A DNA stretch of 64,000 nucleotides from Calliphora vicina (taxonomy: Eukaryota > Arthropoda > Insecta > Diptera > Calliphoridae). Location of the stretch: NCBI RefSeq assembly GCF_958450345.1, contig NC_088781.1:43077357-43141356 (forward strand), written 5' to 3'. Below the pieces are notes generated by a model. It searched no databases. It saw nothing but the letters and a program-made list of their open reading frames with translations, and was not told the origin of the DNA. Shown piece by piece: positions 23,101 through 35,550 of the stretch (the first letter of the stretch is position 1; each line of letters begins with the position of its first letter). The translations under genes were made by a program, and so were the position numbers.

Positions 23101-23960
23101 TCACCATTATAGTGTAAACAACAGTTTTTTGCTTCGAAAATGCCGAATTTTGTGCCAACAAAGCCTCATATACGGGAAGTTTTGCTTTACTTTTTTAAGT
23201 TGAAAAAAAAATGCCTCAACGATTGTTCACCAAAGCTTATGGTGAAGTGTTCTATCGGTTTCAACGTGCGAGAGATGGTTTGTTTGACACCGAAAACAAA
23301 CAAAAAGTTTGAAGACCAAGAATTGGATTGTTGTCAAACTTAACCATTGGGAGCTACTCAAGCGCCAATTTCAAAAATGTTGCGACCAGGAGGATTCATC
23401 CAAAAACAGGCAAATTGGGAACTATAGGAATTGAAACCGAGAGACCTTGACAAACAATTTTGCTTTTCCGAATTAATGTTTGAACGCTATAAAAGAAAAT
23501 CATTTTTACAGAGAATCATTACTTGCTATGAAAAATAGATCCATTACGACCCGAAGCGTATGTGAAGCCTGGCCAACCAGCCGAATCGACACCAGAGCTA
23601 AATATCGATGGCGCTAAGGTTATGAATTGTATTTGGTAGGTCCAAAGGGTCCATACATTATGAGGGAACCTGTACTATTTAAAAGGGAGTGGTTGGGATT
23701 TGTCTCACCCGCCTTATAATCCAGACCTTTCCCCGTCCGACTAATATTTGTTTCAATCGATGCAGAACGCTCTTTCTGGGATACGTGTGTTCTTGGCCTC
23801 AAGAGATGAGCAGTTCTTTTGGCTCGGAATACATATGTTGCCAGAAAGATGGGAAAGGTCATAGCTAACAATGGCCAATACTTTGAATAAACTTATATTG
23901 TGCAAAAGTTTAAAAAAAAGACAAAAATTTAAAAAACCCGCATTTTTAAGTCATACTTTT
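23101..23960 (+). mobile_element. mariner relic E
   Basis: Starts in the mariner 5' UTR (CATTATAGTGTAAACAACA), then MPNFVPTKPHIREVLLYFFK, the intact N-terminus. After frameshifts come the 'FEDQELD' block, 'RDLDKQFCFSELMFERYKRK', 'ITCYEK(stop)IHYD' (first Asp is Tyr), VKPGQPAES-like and KGPYIMR-like sequence, a deletion, then SPDLSPSD-like and C-terminal sequence. The 3' end (GCATTTTTAAGTCATACTTT) matches the inverted left end of C1. Coding is dead. Confidence 0.85.
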
Positions 23961-25277
23961 CATATGATTTCACAATCAACCGCTCGCTTTGCACCACAGC
24001 TTTACAAGTTTAGGTAAAAAAAACGACAAACAAATTTTAAATTCATAATGTTCTGCTCTTGGAAATAGTGTAAATAGTAAAACAGCTAGCAGAGACTCTA
24101 AAATAATGCCGGTTAAAATGAGTTAAAAGATAGAAAAGAGGATTTGCAGCATGAGTTGTAAATTTTACAAACGAAAAACGTTGAACGTTGGGTGCCCAAC
24201 GCCAAATTAATGTGCCAGTATAGAATTTCATTCGCCAACTGGACTGGAACAGGGTGGCAGTTATACAGCTAAAGCATCTGTAACATTTTTATGCCATCTT
24301 TAACATCCTTTTGTAAACTACAAACAGCAGCAGCAAAATTTGCTGTCAAGTTTATAGAGGCTAGAAAAAATGTTTATGATTATTTTAATTTTAACGCTTT
24401 TAAAAAAAACCCCTACTCTTTACATTTGCGTAAAAATATTTGCTATAACCAGAACAAAGAAAAGCTAAAGAGACAACCAAAAAAAAAATATGAAATAATA
24501 TATTGTGTAATAAAGTTTAAATAAACCCAGAAAACTTATATAGTAGAGTGTTGCAGTAACTACAGCAACGATAAGGCCATGCTTCATTGCTGGCTTTTAA
24601 GTTTTTTTTTTGTTTTGTTGGTTGCATTAGTCAGGCGGCCGGCAACAGCAGCAGCAACCAGCCAGCCAACAATATACATAGATGTTTATATACTCTAAAA
24701 ACCATGCCACATTTATGCAGCAGCACAGCACCAAAAAAAAAAACAAAAATATTACGACAAGTGGTAATTCCAGCTATTCTGGTTTAATTCCTTCTGTATA
24801 TATACATTTTTTTTACTTTAATTTTGGTGTGTCCATAATTTATTTCCTTAGTTTTTTTTTTGTATAAGTTTGATTTCCAAAAAAATATTGTTTTAAGTTG
24901 CTTAAAGTTTCAGTTTTATTAATTTTATTTAACTTGTTTTTGTTGCTTATATAGAAGTTGCCCTTATCAACCCCTTATTTTAAAAATATCCCTAATAATT
25001 TAATTGAATACTTAAATAACATGGTTTATTATTTAATTTTCAAAATAACACTCTGTGAAATACCTACAACCTGAATTGAGCAAACATGTTTTTAATTTTC
25101 ATTAATGATTTTGAATTAAGCGAATTATTGCACAAATAAAGGGTCTCATTAACAGGATGTCGTCATTTTTACAATTTAGGGTAACATATAATTCCTTTTA
25201 GCATTCCTCAGCTGGGATATATTTAATTGATAGGTAGTATAAAGTGAATGAAAATACAATTAAACATTTTTTGAAAA
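23961..25277. other. Non-coding; no gene seen
   Basis: CAG/CAA-rich stretch near 24645 (GGCAACAGCAGCAGCAACC) and long A or T tracts. No exon is supported. Confidence 0.45.
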
Positions 25278-26640
25278 CTATTGTGAGATGATTTCATCAT
25301 TGGAGTCAAATCTCTTACCGCCGAGACATTCCTTCAGGTTTGGAAACAAGAAAAAGTCACATGGGGCTAAATCTTGGGAATAGGGCGGATGAGGATTTTT
25401 GCCATGGATACTGCACATGTGTGCACCCGCATTGTTCTGGTGAAAAATAACTTTTTTCTTAGCCAAATGCAGTCATTTTTTTCAAAACCTCATTAATGAC
25501 CGTAATTTCAACAAATATATATCTACAGTATAAAGCACCCAGCTGATAAATGTATCTAAAAGGTAACTTCCATAAGTAGCTAAGCACTGATAATTCCCTA
25601 AGTCCCCTTTTACAATGCAGAAATTGAAAGGCAGACATTTTTCTCATTCTCTTTTGAACTAACCTAAACCTGCACAGAAAAAACTATTTCTTAAACCGTT
25701 TCAATTCAAATATTTGTCACATATTGAACTGATTTCAATTATTTCATAATTAAATCAAGTATTCATTTGCTCAAAAACAAAATTTCTTGATATTTTCTAT
25801 TGAATTTTGAGTTTTGAATTTGATTATTTTTACAATTGAATATAAAATTTTCGTTATTGGTTGAATTTCAAATACAAAAATTATTGAATAGATAATTTTC
25901 GTAATTGAAACACAAAAAATAACAAAAATGTGTTTTCAATTACGAAAATAATCTATTCAATAATTTTTGTATTTGAAATTCAACCAATTTATGCAATTGT
26001 TGAAATTATGGGCATAAATTGAACCAAATAAGTAGCCTTAATATTCGCCATTGATTTTTTTACCCTTTTGAAGGTAATCATGTAGACGTGCATTCCAAAA
26101 AACGGTCGCAATGACTTTATTGGAGGACAAACCCAAATTAGACTTCTTTATCGCCGATTAGTCCTCTGTTTTGACTGCTATTTGGTCTCTGTTGAGTTGT
26201 GGTGGATCCACGGTTCGTCTACGGTTATGAAACGGTGGAAAAACTCGTCCATATTGCGGTTGAACAATGCCAAACACTCGTGCGAAATTGTCACACGATT
26301 GCGTTTGTGGTCGATTGTGTGCAAACGCGATGGAAAGCTTTCCCATATCCAAGTGATCATTCAAAATAAAAACCACTGAGCCATGTGAGATGCCACATCT
26401 CAATTGTTTCGGGTGTAGAGCCCCCAACTGGATGTTTAGAACGTTCGGCATCCACCGTGATTTTACTTACGGTCACAACGAAATTTAGTAAACCACTTTT
26501 TTACCATTGAAATTGATGGTGCAGAGTTCCTACAGTATTTATAAAGCTAAGCCTTGGTTTGGGTGGCGGTTTTTTTTTCCCGAAAAATAATGCTTAATGA
26601 GCTCACGAAATTAACTTTCTTTCGAATTTTCTCCTTAAGT
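25278..26640 (-). mobile_element. irritans-like mariner relic, split by an insertion
   Basis: Minus-strand pieces in transposase order: 'RNSAPSISMVKKWFTKFRC', 'GISHGSVVFILNDHLDMGKL', 'TIDHKRNRVTISHECLALFN', 'RNMDEFFHRFITVDEPWIHH' (first catalytic Asp kept), 'SNLGLSSNKVIATVFWNA', 'LHDYLQKGKKINGEY'; then after a foreign stretch (about 25500-26030) 'KKVIFHQNNAGAHMC' (second catalytic Asp changed to Asn), 'HPPYSQDLAPCDFFLFPNLK' (third Asp kept) and 'ECLGGKRFDSNDEIISQ'. The protein is frameshifted several times and interrupted, so inactive. This group is distinct from the mauritiana-like relics elsewhere. Confidence 0.88.
25856..25988. repeat. Near-perfect foldback inside the irritans-like mariner
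   Basis: Left arm ATTGGTTGAATTTCAAATAC continuing to GTAATTGAAACAC. The right arm is its reverse complement with one inserted base and one substitution over about 58 bp; the loop is about 18 bp. It lies within sequence that interrupts the mariner reading frame. Confidence 0.85.
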
Positions 26641-27479
26641 CCCGCGGTATTCTGTTATCAATGGCTGTCAAACTCTAACTAAGCAGCTTGTTTAAATTTT
26701 AACAGGTGTCAACTGACAGATGCATGTTGACAGGAGCAGTGTTGCCCTTTCAGTTAAGAGGCGGAAATTAAAAAAAAAAATCACTCGTGTATTAAAATAT
26801 AACAAATCAAAACAAAGTTTAACCAAAATACATTTATACAATGTAATTATACTTCTTAACATTGGCAAAACAATGGAATCATTTAAACTTTTTTAAGAAA
26901 TAAGTCAAAAACAAATATTTACGAAAATTATGTAAAAAAAACATCATATTTTACAGTAATTTCAAAATTTTTTTTTAAATTTTTTTTCACACACAATTTT
27001 ATTTAAATATTTAGTAAAATTGGCTAGAGTCATGATTTACGAAAATTTAAAAACCAAAAAAATATCTCTGCTAAATATTCAATTAATACTTGTATATCAA
27101 CAGTTTCAAAAATTATAAAACAAAATTCCTTGAGACTGGTACTATAAAATCTGATAATTTGCACAGAAAGAATTTATTTTCTAATTCAAATAAGAAATTT
27201 ACAGAATCAGATAAAATTTTGTTCAAATTGGGACCTATTACAAGATATATAAATTTAAACAATAAATTATACAAAAATTTGATTTAACAAATCTTTTTTT
27301 TTTAATTATGGTATTGAATATAAAAAGTTATTGAAAACAAACTAAATTTTTTTTCTAAATCATGTTTTGTTTTTTTTTGTCAGTTTTAAAAAATATTTTT
27401 AAACGAAATAAAATAAAACAAGTAAAATTGCTTTTACAAATAGTTTTTTAATTTTTTTTTTTTCAAAATTTTTGATAAA
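26641..27479. other. Non-coding, extremely A+T-rich
   Basis: No gene. The right part (after about 26930) may be the A/T-only segment of R1 copy c, but it cannot be aligned by eye. Confidence 0.45.
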
Positions 27480-28066
27480 AAAAATCGGGTTAAAAAATAT
27501 TTTTCCCGATTTTGACTTATATACATCGTTGCAAAGTACTTTGAAATATCTATCATTAGATATCCATATTGTCTTATTAATGACTAGTGTAATCTAGATA
27601 TACACACAGCCTCAAAAGTGAGTAAACACCCGCGAATTTCTTGATTTTTTTAAGATCATGAAAATCATTATGGTCCGACTTAAATCTTTTTTTTCACAAC
27701 CGAATCTATTATTCAACTCAATCTTCAACAAACCGAAACATTTAAATTTTAATCGATGAATACTTTTGAGGCTCACTGTAGATCAAAAATAGGACATAAA
27801 TCCTTATATCTCAGCCAATTGTGGGCCAACTTTGTCGATTTTAAATAGCAACCGAGCCGGAAAAATTCCCGATATAATAATGTATGAATCATGTATGTAA
27901 GTTATTTGGGTGCTTCGAAAAGTTGATTTCAACATACGGACGGATTGACGGAAATGGCTATATCGACTTCGCTATCTATAACGATCCAGAATATATATAC
28001 TTTGTGGAGTCCCAAATGAAATTTCAAACGGAATGACAAACTTATATATGGTGAAGGGTATAAAAA
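27480..28066 (-). repeat. Dispersed repeat R1, copy c (split by a MITE)
   Basis: Same landmarks as the other R1 copies in reverse order: CCCGATTTTGACTTATATA, ATCATTAGATATCCATATTG, CAGCCAATTGTGGGCCAAC, GACTTCGCTATCTATAACG, ending TGGTGAAGGGTATAAA. More diverged than copies a, d and e. Confidence 0.7.
27603..27778. mobile_element. Tc1/mariner-type MITE inserted in R1 copy c
   Basis: Inverted ends CACACAGCCTCAAAAGTGAG and, read inward from the right, CAGTGAGCCTCAAAAGTATT, with TA on both sides (27601-27602, 27779-27780). 176 bp, non-coding. Its end sequence is unrelated to the MITE in R1 copy a, yet it occupies the same R1 position. Confidence 0.78.
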
Positions 28067-28394
28067 TTAAGAAAACATGAAAAAAGTACATCAGATAATA
28101 AAGAGAATATTACAAATCATAATCATTATTTATGAATCAAGTTTAACCAAATGAGAATTATATCAACTCATCGTAACAAACATGCAAACAAAATAAAATT
28201 ATGTATGTACCCTAGAGCTATAACTTTTTTACATTTTTTGCAAATATCAAAATGGCCCTAGCATAGTCGAATAGGCCATTGAAAGTTATTTTAAAAAAAA
28301 TGGTATTACTTTTCCGTGGGTGTGAAAAAAGTTCACCCTCAAAACGCGGTAAAGTTTGGAGATAATTTTTTTTGTTTTTTGCCCCTAGTTTGGA

Positions 28395-28480
28395 GATGCT
28401 AGCACGACAATGACCCCAAACACAGCTCTAGGGTTGTAACGGAGTGGTTACAATCCAATGAGGTGAGTGTTTTGTTAATG
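28395..28480. repeat. Dispersed repeat R2, copy b (inverted relative to copy a)
   Basis: Reverse complement shares CTCATTGGATTGTAACCACTC, CGTTACAACC and GCATCTCCAAACTAGGG (quoted in parts) with 22325-22440. Confidence 0.55.
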
Positions 28481-30828
28481 CCTGCCCAATAAGCTGATCT
28501 CAGTTGATTGAAAAGAAATGTGAAATTGTAGATCGAATAAAGCAACTGAAAACTATATGAACGAATGAATTATATCGGATGGGGTTATATGGAAATGGAA
28601 AAGTATTTCAAATTCAAAATCAGTCCTGAAAAATTTAAGTAGTTTTTCTTTGGTCAGAGTAAAAATGTTTATCAATTTCCTTATCTATAATAAGACAGAA
28701 TATAGGAATGTATATTTATTACCGTGGAGGCAAATTATGATGTCGATGTTAGTAAACTAAGCTTTCATTTCAATTGGGAACATGGCCTTGCATTATTTGC
28801 TTTGGTGAGCTGGGTCAAAGGATAAAAAGGTAATTTTCTAAGATTTTTAATTTTTTTTTTTCATATTTCGCTCAAAGGAAACATATTAAGTTCTGATATC
28901 ATGTGAAAGGTCTTTGAAAAGTGTTTTCAGCTAGGTTATAATTTTTATTTATAACATTGGATTGCCCGAGAAAAAAATGGATTAAGATGTAAAGATCATA
29001 AATAAATCCGGTTATAGATTTTGCATAGCGACTTCATAAATAATGCAGACATTTCTTGAAGCCGGTACACTATTTTTTTTATTCAAATTTTCGCACAGAT
29101 GCAGATGAAAATTGAGGTTATGGTGAAAAAAATTGTGCATTAAATTTGCTTGACCAGTTGAATACGATACAAATTGCAAATAATTGTATAAAATCTTAGT
29201 TAATTTAAATCATTATTGTATTTAAATATAAATGGTAATTAATAGTGCTATTTTTTGGCTGATTTTTTTATTGTAAAATATAGGAGAATTTAAATTTTTT
29301 AATTACAAACATTTTGAGGTTAAATTTTATTTATTTGTTTTTGATAATTACATTCTTTTTCAAAAAGATATTTTTTATATATATTTTTTTGTTAGGTTAA
29401 AAAGGTTTTTTTTTACACAAAAACAAATATCTTACATTTTTTAAGAGGATCCATTTTATAAAATTCCGTTATATGCGAAAATGTTCAATAGTGATCATAT
29501 TGATCATCCATCATAAATCAGCGTTTAAATTTAACACCACGTTTTAATAATTTAAACCATAAATTTAATTCAATTATCACAAAAATTCCAAGCAAAGTTT
29601 TTAACATCATCACTTTTTTAGTTTTAAAGAATTAATGGCAGAAATTAATGCGAGTTTTGTCTGAGACAAGAAATTTCAATTAATCAAAAACAAATTAAAT
29701 TTAACAGCAGAAGAAAAAAATCTCCAGACGATGATGGTATCTATAACAAAGTTTCAAGTACTTCGGTTGTATGATAAATTTTAGCACAAAATTATTGTTT
29801 TCAAAACTCTTTTTTTTAAATTATTTTTTAATTATGATTTGTTTTCAGTTATTTTATAGTTTAAAACAATTTGTTAATTTTTTTGAAACAATTTTTAAAA
29901 CTTTAGCAGCTAAATGAGCCTGTTAGTTGGTTGGTTGGTCTCACAAAAATTAAAACTTTAAATATTCCTTTTGCAACGTAAGCAACTGAAAAGCTGAAAT
30001 TAAACTGCAAAACCGACACATTAACGAGCGGCACATAACCGAAACAGACGACCGACCAGACCGACACAACATGTAGTGGAAGTAGTAGTAGACATCAATA
30101 CAACAACAAAAATAAATGAAGTACCTTATTTTTTGTTGTTCTTGCTGCTGCTGCTGCTGCCATTGTCACAATTCCTCTATACTCTCCCCGGTTTATTAAA
30201 GCACTCTCTTCTATCTTTTATATATGAGAGAGTATCAGGAGAATGAATGATTAAAAAGGAAAAAATGTACAAGAAACAGAAACTAAATCAAAATCATCGT
30301 TGTCGTTTGAATTTCGAAAATCGTTGTTCAATTGTTTTCGTTGGGGGTTTGTTTCAGTGGTGACAATATTTTGTTTGCCAAAAATATGCATGATTAAAAT
30401 AGCATGATTATTATGGCCAAGAAGGTCCTTTATAGAAATTTTAAACATTTTAATTTCAACACAATTTCCAATTGTAATTGAAAAGTTTCTAATTATACAC
30501 TACTCAACAGCCAATAAGGTCTGCTTTTGTAAAACATATTTTCTATATAATTTAAGCACGCTGATCACGAATATGGCAAAATCGTTAAAGATATTTCCAC
30601 TTTCAAATTTACATTTCAAATCCGCTATTTGCAGTTTTACCTCAAAAACTTTAAATTTTACTGAAAATTCTGAAAACTGTTTTGGGATTTAAAATCTACG
30701 GAAGTTAAGTTTTTAATAGAGAATAATTTAAGGAATTTCAAAATTCACATTTTTCAGTTTAATTAAAATTTTGCGACTAATAATTTTTGCATTGAAGTTG
30801 AAAAACATTAAATATTTGTACATATGTA
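28481..30828. other. Non-coding; no gene seen
   Basis: A+T-rich. TTGGTTGGTTGG near 29928 and CTTGCTGCTGCTGCTGCTGCC near 30140 are simple repeats of the kind found in fly introns and UTRs. No exon is supported. Confidence 0.45.
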
Positions 30829-33812
30829 TCTTTCTATATAGAAGTAACGTTACTGAATGACTGACTGATTCAACATCGCCCAGCCCAAGCGCCAAACGGT
30901 AGAGACATGACATTTGGACTATAGGTTCGCCTCTACCTAAGAAGGGATTTTTGGAAATTAGAAGGTTTAGCGGGTAAATTCTGTAAACTCATATCTTCTT
31001 AACTAATACAGATACCAAGTTTGGTACATCTTTGAAATTCGAACCCTTTAGGGAAGAGGGTAAAAAACTATATTTTGGTACTTTTTTTGGACCCTATGTA
31101 AACCAATACGAAGTACAAATAAATTTTTAATTGTATAATTTACTTATCAAACAATACAAAATATAAATTTTGTACTTTTTTGAAGTTCAAACCCTTTAGG
31201 GGTGAAAATGGAAAAATACATTTTATTAAAAATTATTAAGACAATTCTGATAAAATTTTAAACATTTGCTCCTATAATTATACCAAAACTAACATCGTTT
31301 TATTTGAAACTCGAGGGCGAAGGTGTAGATTGGAGCAAATCCGGGTAAACAGTTTGGTGCTTTTTTAAAACATATTTTTTCTTGAGCACATGAACGCAGA
31401 TTTATGTTTGCGTTTGAGACATATCTTTGTCACAAAGAATTTTACCAAAATGGAGTATTTTGAAATTTCAAACTTGACGGGTGTTAAAGAGGGAAATGGA
31501 AAATTTGTACTTTTTCTTCAAATTAATTTATTATACGCTTCTGAGTAAAGCAGAATCAACGATAGAGCTGTTAATGGCATTATGGCACCAGAACTGATGG
31601 CAATTTTCTGTTCTACAAATAGTACTTTTTGAATTGCCTATGATATTGAACCTAGAATAAGGAAATTACTTTGAAATTTCAAACCTGATGGGCGTAAGAT
31701 ACCAAAAATTTATAATTAGTGGTACTTATTCGTTTTTCAAATCTGACTGAGTTAGAATCTACAAAAAAAATATAACAATGGACATAGAAACATGAAAATA
31801 AGCATTTATAATTTATGATCCTGAATGAGATGAAATCCACAAATTTTGTACTTTTTGAATTTTCTATAATAATGGACCTAGAAATATGAAACTAAGAATT
31901 CATGATGCCGAGTGAGAATACAAAATGTGGTAGGTTTTATGGTACGTTTTATTTATTCTAATGATACGTTTTGAATGAGTTATAGAATCCACATTACAAT
32001 GAACTAATAAACGTGAACCTAAAGATATGTTATCCTAAATGAGTTAAAATTTACAAATGGAGACTTAATAGTACTTTTTCTTTCTGCTAATGGTACGAAA
32101 TCATACTGGGACATTTTATGGTTCGTAGTGGTGTGAAAATATACCAAATTATATCGTACTCAACGTAAAATAATATAATTACAATATCGATGGCAAATAA
32201 TTTTGTATCCTTAAAAAACTACGTCAAATTTCCGTTATTCAACAATGTTTAATTACCAGGGCAACCAAAAATATGCTCTAAAAAAAGTGTTTTATGCGCA
32301 TAAAATATGCACTTAAAAACGAAAAATATGCTCTTAAAATATAAAAAATATGCACTTAAAAATAGTTGGTTATTGTTTGATTTCAAAATTTCATAAAAAA
32401 ATATATATGAAGTAAATAAAATATTGAGCTCATAAATTAAAATTGGTTATTATAGGATTAAATATCGATTTTAGGGAATTTGGCACTACATGAAAATAGT
32501 TATATTCAATTCATTTTATTATATTTAGAAATAAATTACTATGTGTTTACTTAAGTTCTAAAATTTTTTAACTAAATCTTTGTTTTAGATTTCCGAGTTT
32601 CTTAGACAATCATAATCAATTGATTTGTCTCATTTTTTAAACTGCTTAATACTTCAAACTTTTTTTTAGTAATTAGTGGCATAATATTTTACATTCTCAA
32701 TCCATGTGTCGCAATGTTTATAGGATTCCTACTGAGGATGTACCCAATAAGTTTCTCCAAATGTTTCTATTCTATATGAAGCTTTAAAAGTTTTTTTTAT
32801 CATTTGAATAATGTTTCAAAAACTCTGTGAATAGCGTGTAATTTTTTGGTAAAAAATTGCAAAGGATTTTGGAGCATTCATCATGTATCTAGATTAACAT
32901 CTGAATTCGGCTTCTAAAATTTAAATAGAATTATAAAAGAACCTTACAATAAACTTTTTGTTCAAGTTTTATCACTGGGACTCAAAATACCGTGACATTT
33001 CCTATGTTTCTTCCTTTATCATCCATTGTATCGTTTATCGATATCCACGTATATTCTTTTTTAACGATTTCTTAATAAATTTTTTTACAAGTTGTGTAAA
33101 TATATCAACGGGTTTTGAACGCGAGATTTTCGATAGATCTTAATATTCTGAACGTCTGTTGAATACTTGTTTAATTTTACATTAGTGGTAAACTATTAAT
33201 GCCCAAACTGTCTCAATCTCAAGCTGACTAAAAATTGTATAAATTGTATCCAACAATTTTTTAAGAAGTTGCCCATAATAACATACAATTTTGGAATTTT
33301 CTTTTAATTTTTTACGTATTTTTACTATTTGTTAAATTTTAATATTTGTGTGTATATTTTTAATTTAATTGAAATATATGAAAATTAAGATCCCTTAAAT
33401 CAACGAAAACTCTGTGAATATAAGCGATTATGGGTACTCTATTTTTTATTTAAGTAACTTAGGCCAATTATCATTGGACCTTAACAAAATAGTAAAATAT
33501 ATAAATGGAAAATTACAATACAAACAATAAAATTATGAAAAATAAAAGAAAATATCCAACAAAAATATGCAGTTATGAGTTAAATATGCAACAATATGCT
33601 ATAAAACGCAAAATATGCCAAAATATGCAGTAAAGGGCAAAATATGCAAAAATATGCGCTAACAAATCGATGCCAAAATTCTTAAAATTGTCTGAAACGG
33701 ATAAATACTAACTCATATGTTTATACGACGCACAGCAAAAAATATGATATTGCATATTTTTGGTTGCCCTGTTAATTACCATTGGGGTGACGAAGCGAAC
33801 CGGGTCAGCTAG
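30829..33812 (+). mobile_element. Helitron-type element hosting a nested hAT-type element
   Basis: Starts near TCTATATAGAAGTAACGT then ACTGAATGACTGACTGATTC and CGCCCAGCCCAAGC, the 5' pattern of a common insect non-autonomous Helitron type. It ends GGGGTGACGAAGCGAACCGG then GTCAGCTAG followed by T. Between are several degenerate repeats of the type 'AAATTTGAAACTCGAACCCTTTAGGG' (split here for length: AAATTCGAACCCTTTAGG occurs near 31040 and AAGTTCAAACCCTTTAGG near 31190). No protein is visible. The 1515-bp element at 32257 lies near its 3' end; without it the Helitron is about 1.46 kb. Confidence 0.65.
32257..33771. mobile_element. Complete non-autonomous hAT-type element
   Basis: Both ends are CAGGGCAACCAAAAATATG in inverted orientation, and the 8-bp target TTAATTAC is duplicated exactly at 32249-32256 and 33772-33779. 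CAGGG ends plus an 8-bp duplication diagnose the hAT superfamily. Many AAAATATGC/AATATGCA motifs cluster near both ends (32270-32350; 33560-33660), which in hAT elements is where transposase-binding subterminal repeats occur. No transposase frame remains, so movement depended on another copy. A deleted relative is at 54310-54900. Confidence 0.9.
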
Positions 33813-34583
33813 TATTTTACAAAATGTTAAACAAAATTTAATTTTTCGACTTCGAATTAAATGCAGTACAGAAATTAATAATAGTAGTAATACAATTAGA
33901 AATTTCAATTCTGACATTCAAATGGAGGTTTTTGAAATAGAAGTAAAAAAATCTGAAATACAGTTAGACATTTGTGAAATAGAATTAGAAATTTCTGAAA
34001 TTCAATTGGAAATATCTTAAATTTAATTAGAAATTTCTAAAATACAATTATAAACATCTGTAATGCAATTGGTAATAGTGTAATCTGCATTAATTTATAA
34101 AGAATTTAGCTATCCAATAATTTATTTGTGATTAAATACTAATTTTGCAGTTTTTAATTCTTTAACTCACCTTTAATTTTAATTTAATATCATTAAAAAT
34201 TATATTTCAATTTCGTTATTTAAAATTTGTAGATTCTACAATAATTCGAGACGATCACCAAACGATTTCTGCAAAATAAAATAATTTACAAAATTAAGAC
34301 AAACTTTTAGACAAATAATATAAATGATAACATACACATACGAAAATATTAAATATATACATAATAATGTACAAAATATATACAAAAGTACTAAACCAGG
34401 CGCGAATCCGACTCAACCAAACATTATTTTTACTTTTTATTTTTCGGTTTTGGGGGGAAATTTATTTGTTTTATTCCCTGGATCCGCGCATGTACTGAAC
34501 ACAAACTAAAGTACTAAACATATAAGTTTAAAAGTACATTTTACAATAATAAAATTGTTTGAGAGAAAATTCGAATGAAAACT
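33813..34583. other. Non-coding; no gene seen
   Basis: Near 33930-34060 a degenerate tandem of 'GAAATAxAATTAGAAATTTCTGAAAT' type (unit about 24-26 bp; quoted loosely) gives an 86-codon Glu/Ile-rich frame that is only the repeat read in frame. Confidence 0.5.
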
Positions 34584-34988
34584 CATATCGAGGGCCTATA
34601 TTCAAAACCATATATCTTTATTTTCATGAAAATGACTTTTTGATGGTAAAATGTTCAGTAAAACAGCCCTCATCTATGGTGTGAATTTCATAACAAACAT
34701 TTTTTTTACTGTTTTATTTTCATTTTTGTTATTTCTCTACCTAATGCAATATTTTCCGAATGCAAAATCATCTATCTTTTCAAATATTTTTTTGGAATAA
34801 TTTCTTCTTACTAATTTTTGCGTGCTGAACATGAATTTTACATTTTTCAATCATTTATCAAAATAGTGAATTTTAGAATACCGAATTTTAATAACTCAAG
34901 TAATGCGCGAAAAAAAAAGTTTTTTTTGGCTCTCCTGAAAAGTTGTGTTTTTTAAGATAGAGGGTTTTGAATATAGACCCTCGATATG
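34584..34988. mobile_element. MITE with CATATCGAGGG ends
   Basis: Left end CATATCGAGGGCCTATATTC and right end, read inward, CATATCGAGGGTCTATATTC, both followed by AAAACC; then on to ATATCTT/CTCTATCTT. About 405 bp, no coding frame. The exact boundary is ambiguous because ATAT flanks CGAGGG on both sides and may be the target duplication. The superfamily is not assigned. Confidence 0.7.
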
Positions 34989-35319
34989 TTTCTACACAGT
35001 GTGACAGTTGTATCAATTCTTTCAAACGCACTATTCTAACACTACTTAACTTGTCCAATTGTGGCAAAAACTCTATAATTTATTAATGAATTTAAATAAA
35101 TGTTGGTAAAAAATATTCAAAACACAAAAATGTTGTTAGTTCCGTGACCTGTCATAGAATGTTTAAAACGTGACAAATTAACCTCTCCTAAGCCAAAGTC
35201 ATGCTAAAGTGAAGCAACCATTTTTTGAACGAAAATAATATAAGAATCACTCGAATCTAAAAAATATTTGGAAGTGAGGGAGAACGGCCCACGGTTCGAA
35301 AAAACGTCGGCATAGCCTA

Positions 35320-35550
35320 AAACTAAGAAGCTAAACTAAGACTCTACAAGTGCCATGATTGAAGCTCAACTTAGACTATATAAAGACCTATGATTGAAGC
35401 GAAGCGAAAGCCAATGATTTTAGCTCTACTTTCACTTTATAAAGACCTACGATTGAAGTTCAAACAAGACTATAAATACCACAATTGAACTCAAATAACA
35501 CAACTTTCGAGACTCGATATAGACTGTATAAATCTCAATGATTGAAGAAA
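35320..35550. repeat. Short degenerate tandem repeat, about 55-65 bp unit
   Basis: ATGATTGAAGCTCAACTTAG, ATAAAGACCTATGATTGAAG, ATAAAGACCTACGATTGAAG and later CACAATTGAACTCAAATAAC recur with loosely constant spacing. Non-coding. Confidence 0.55.
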
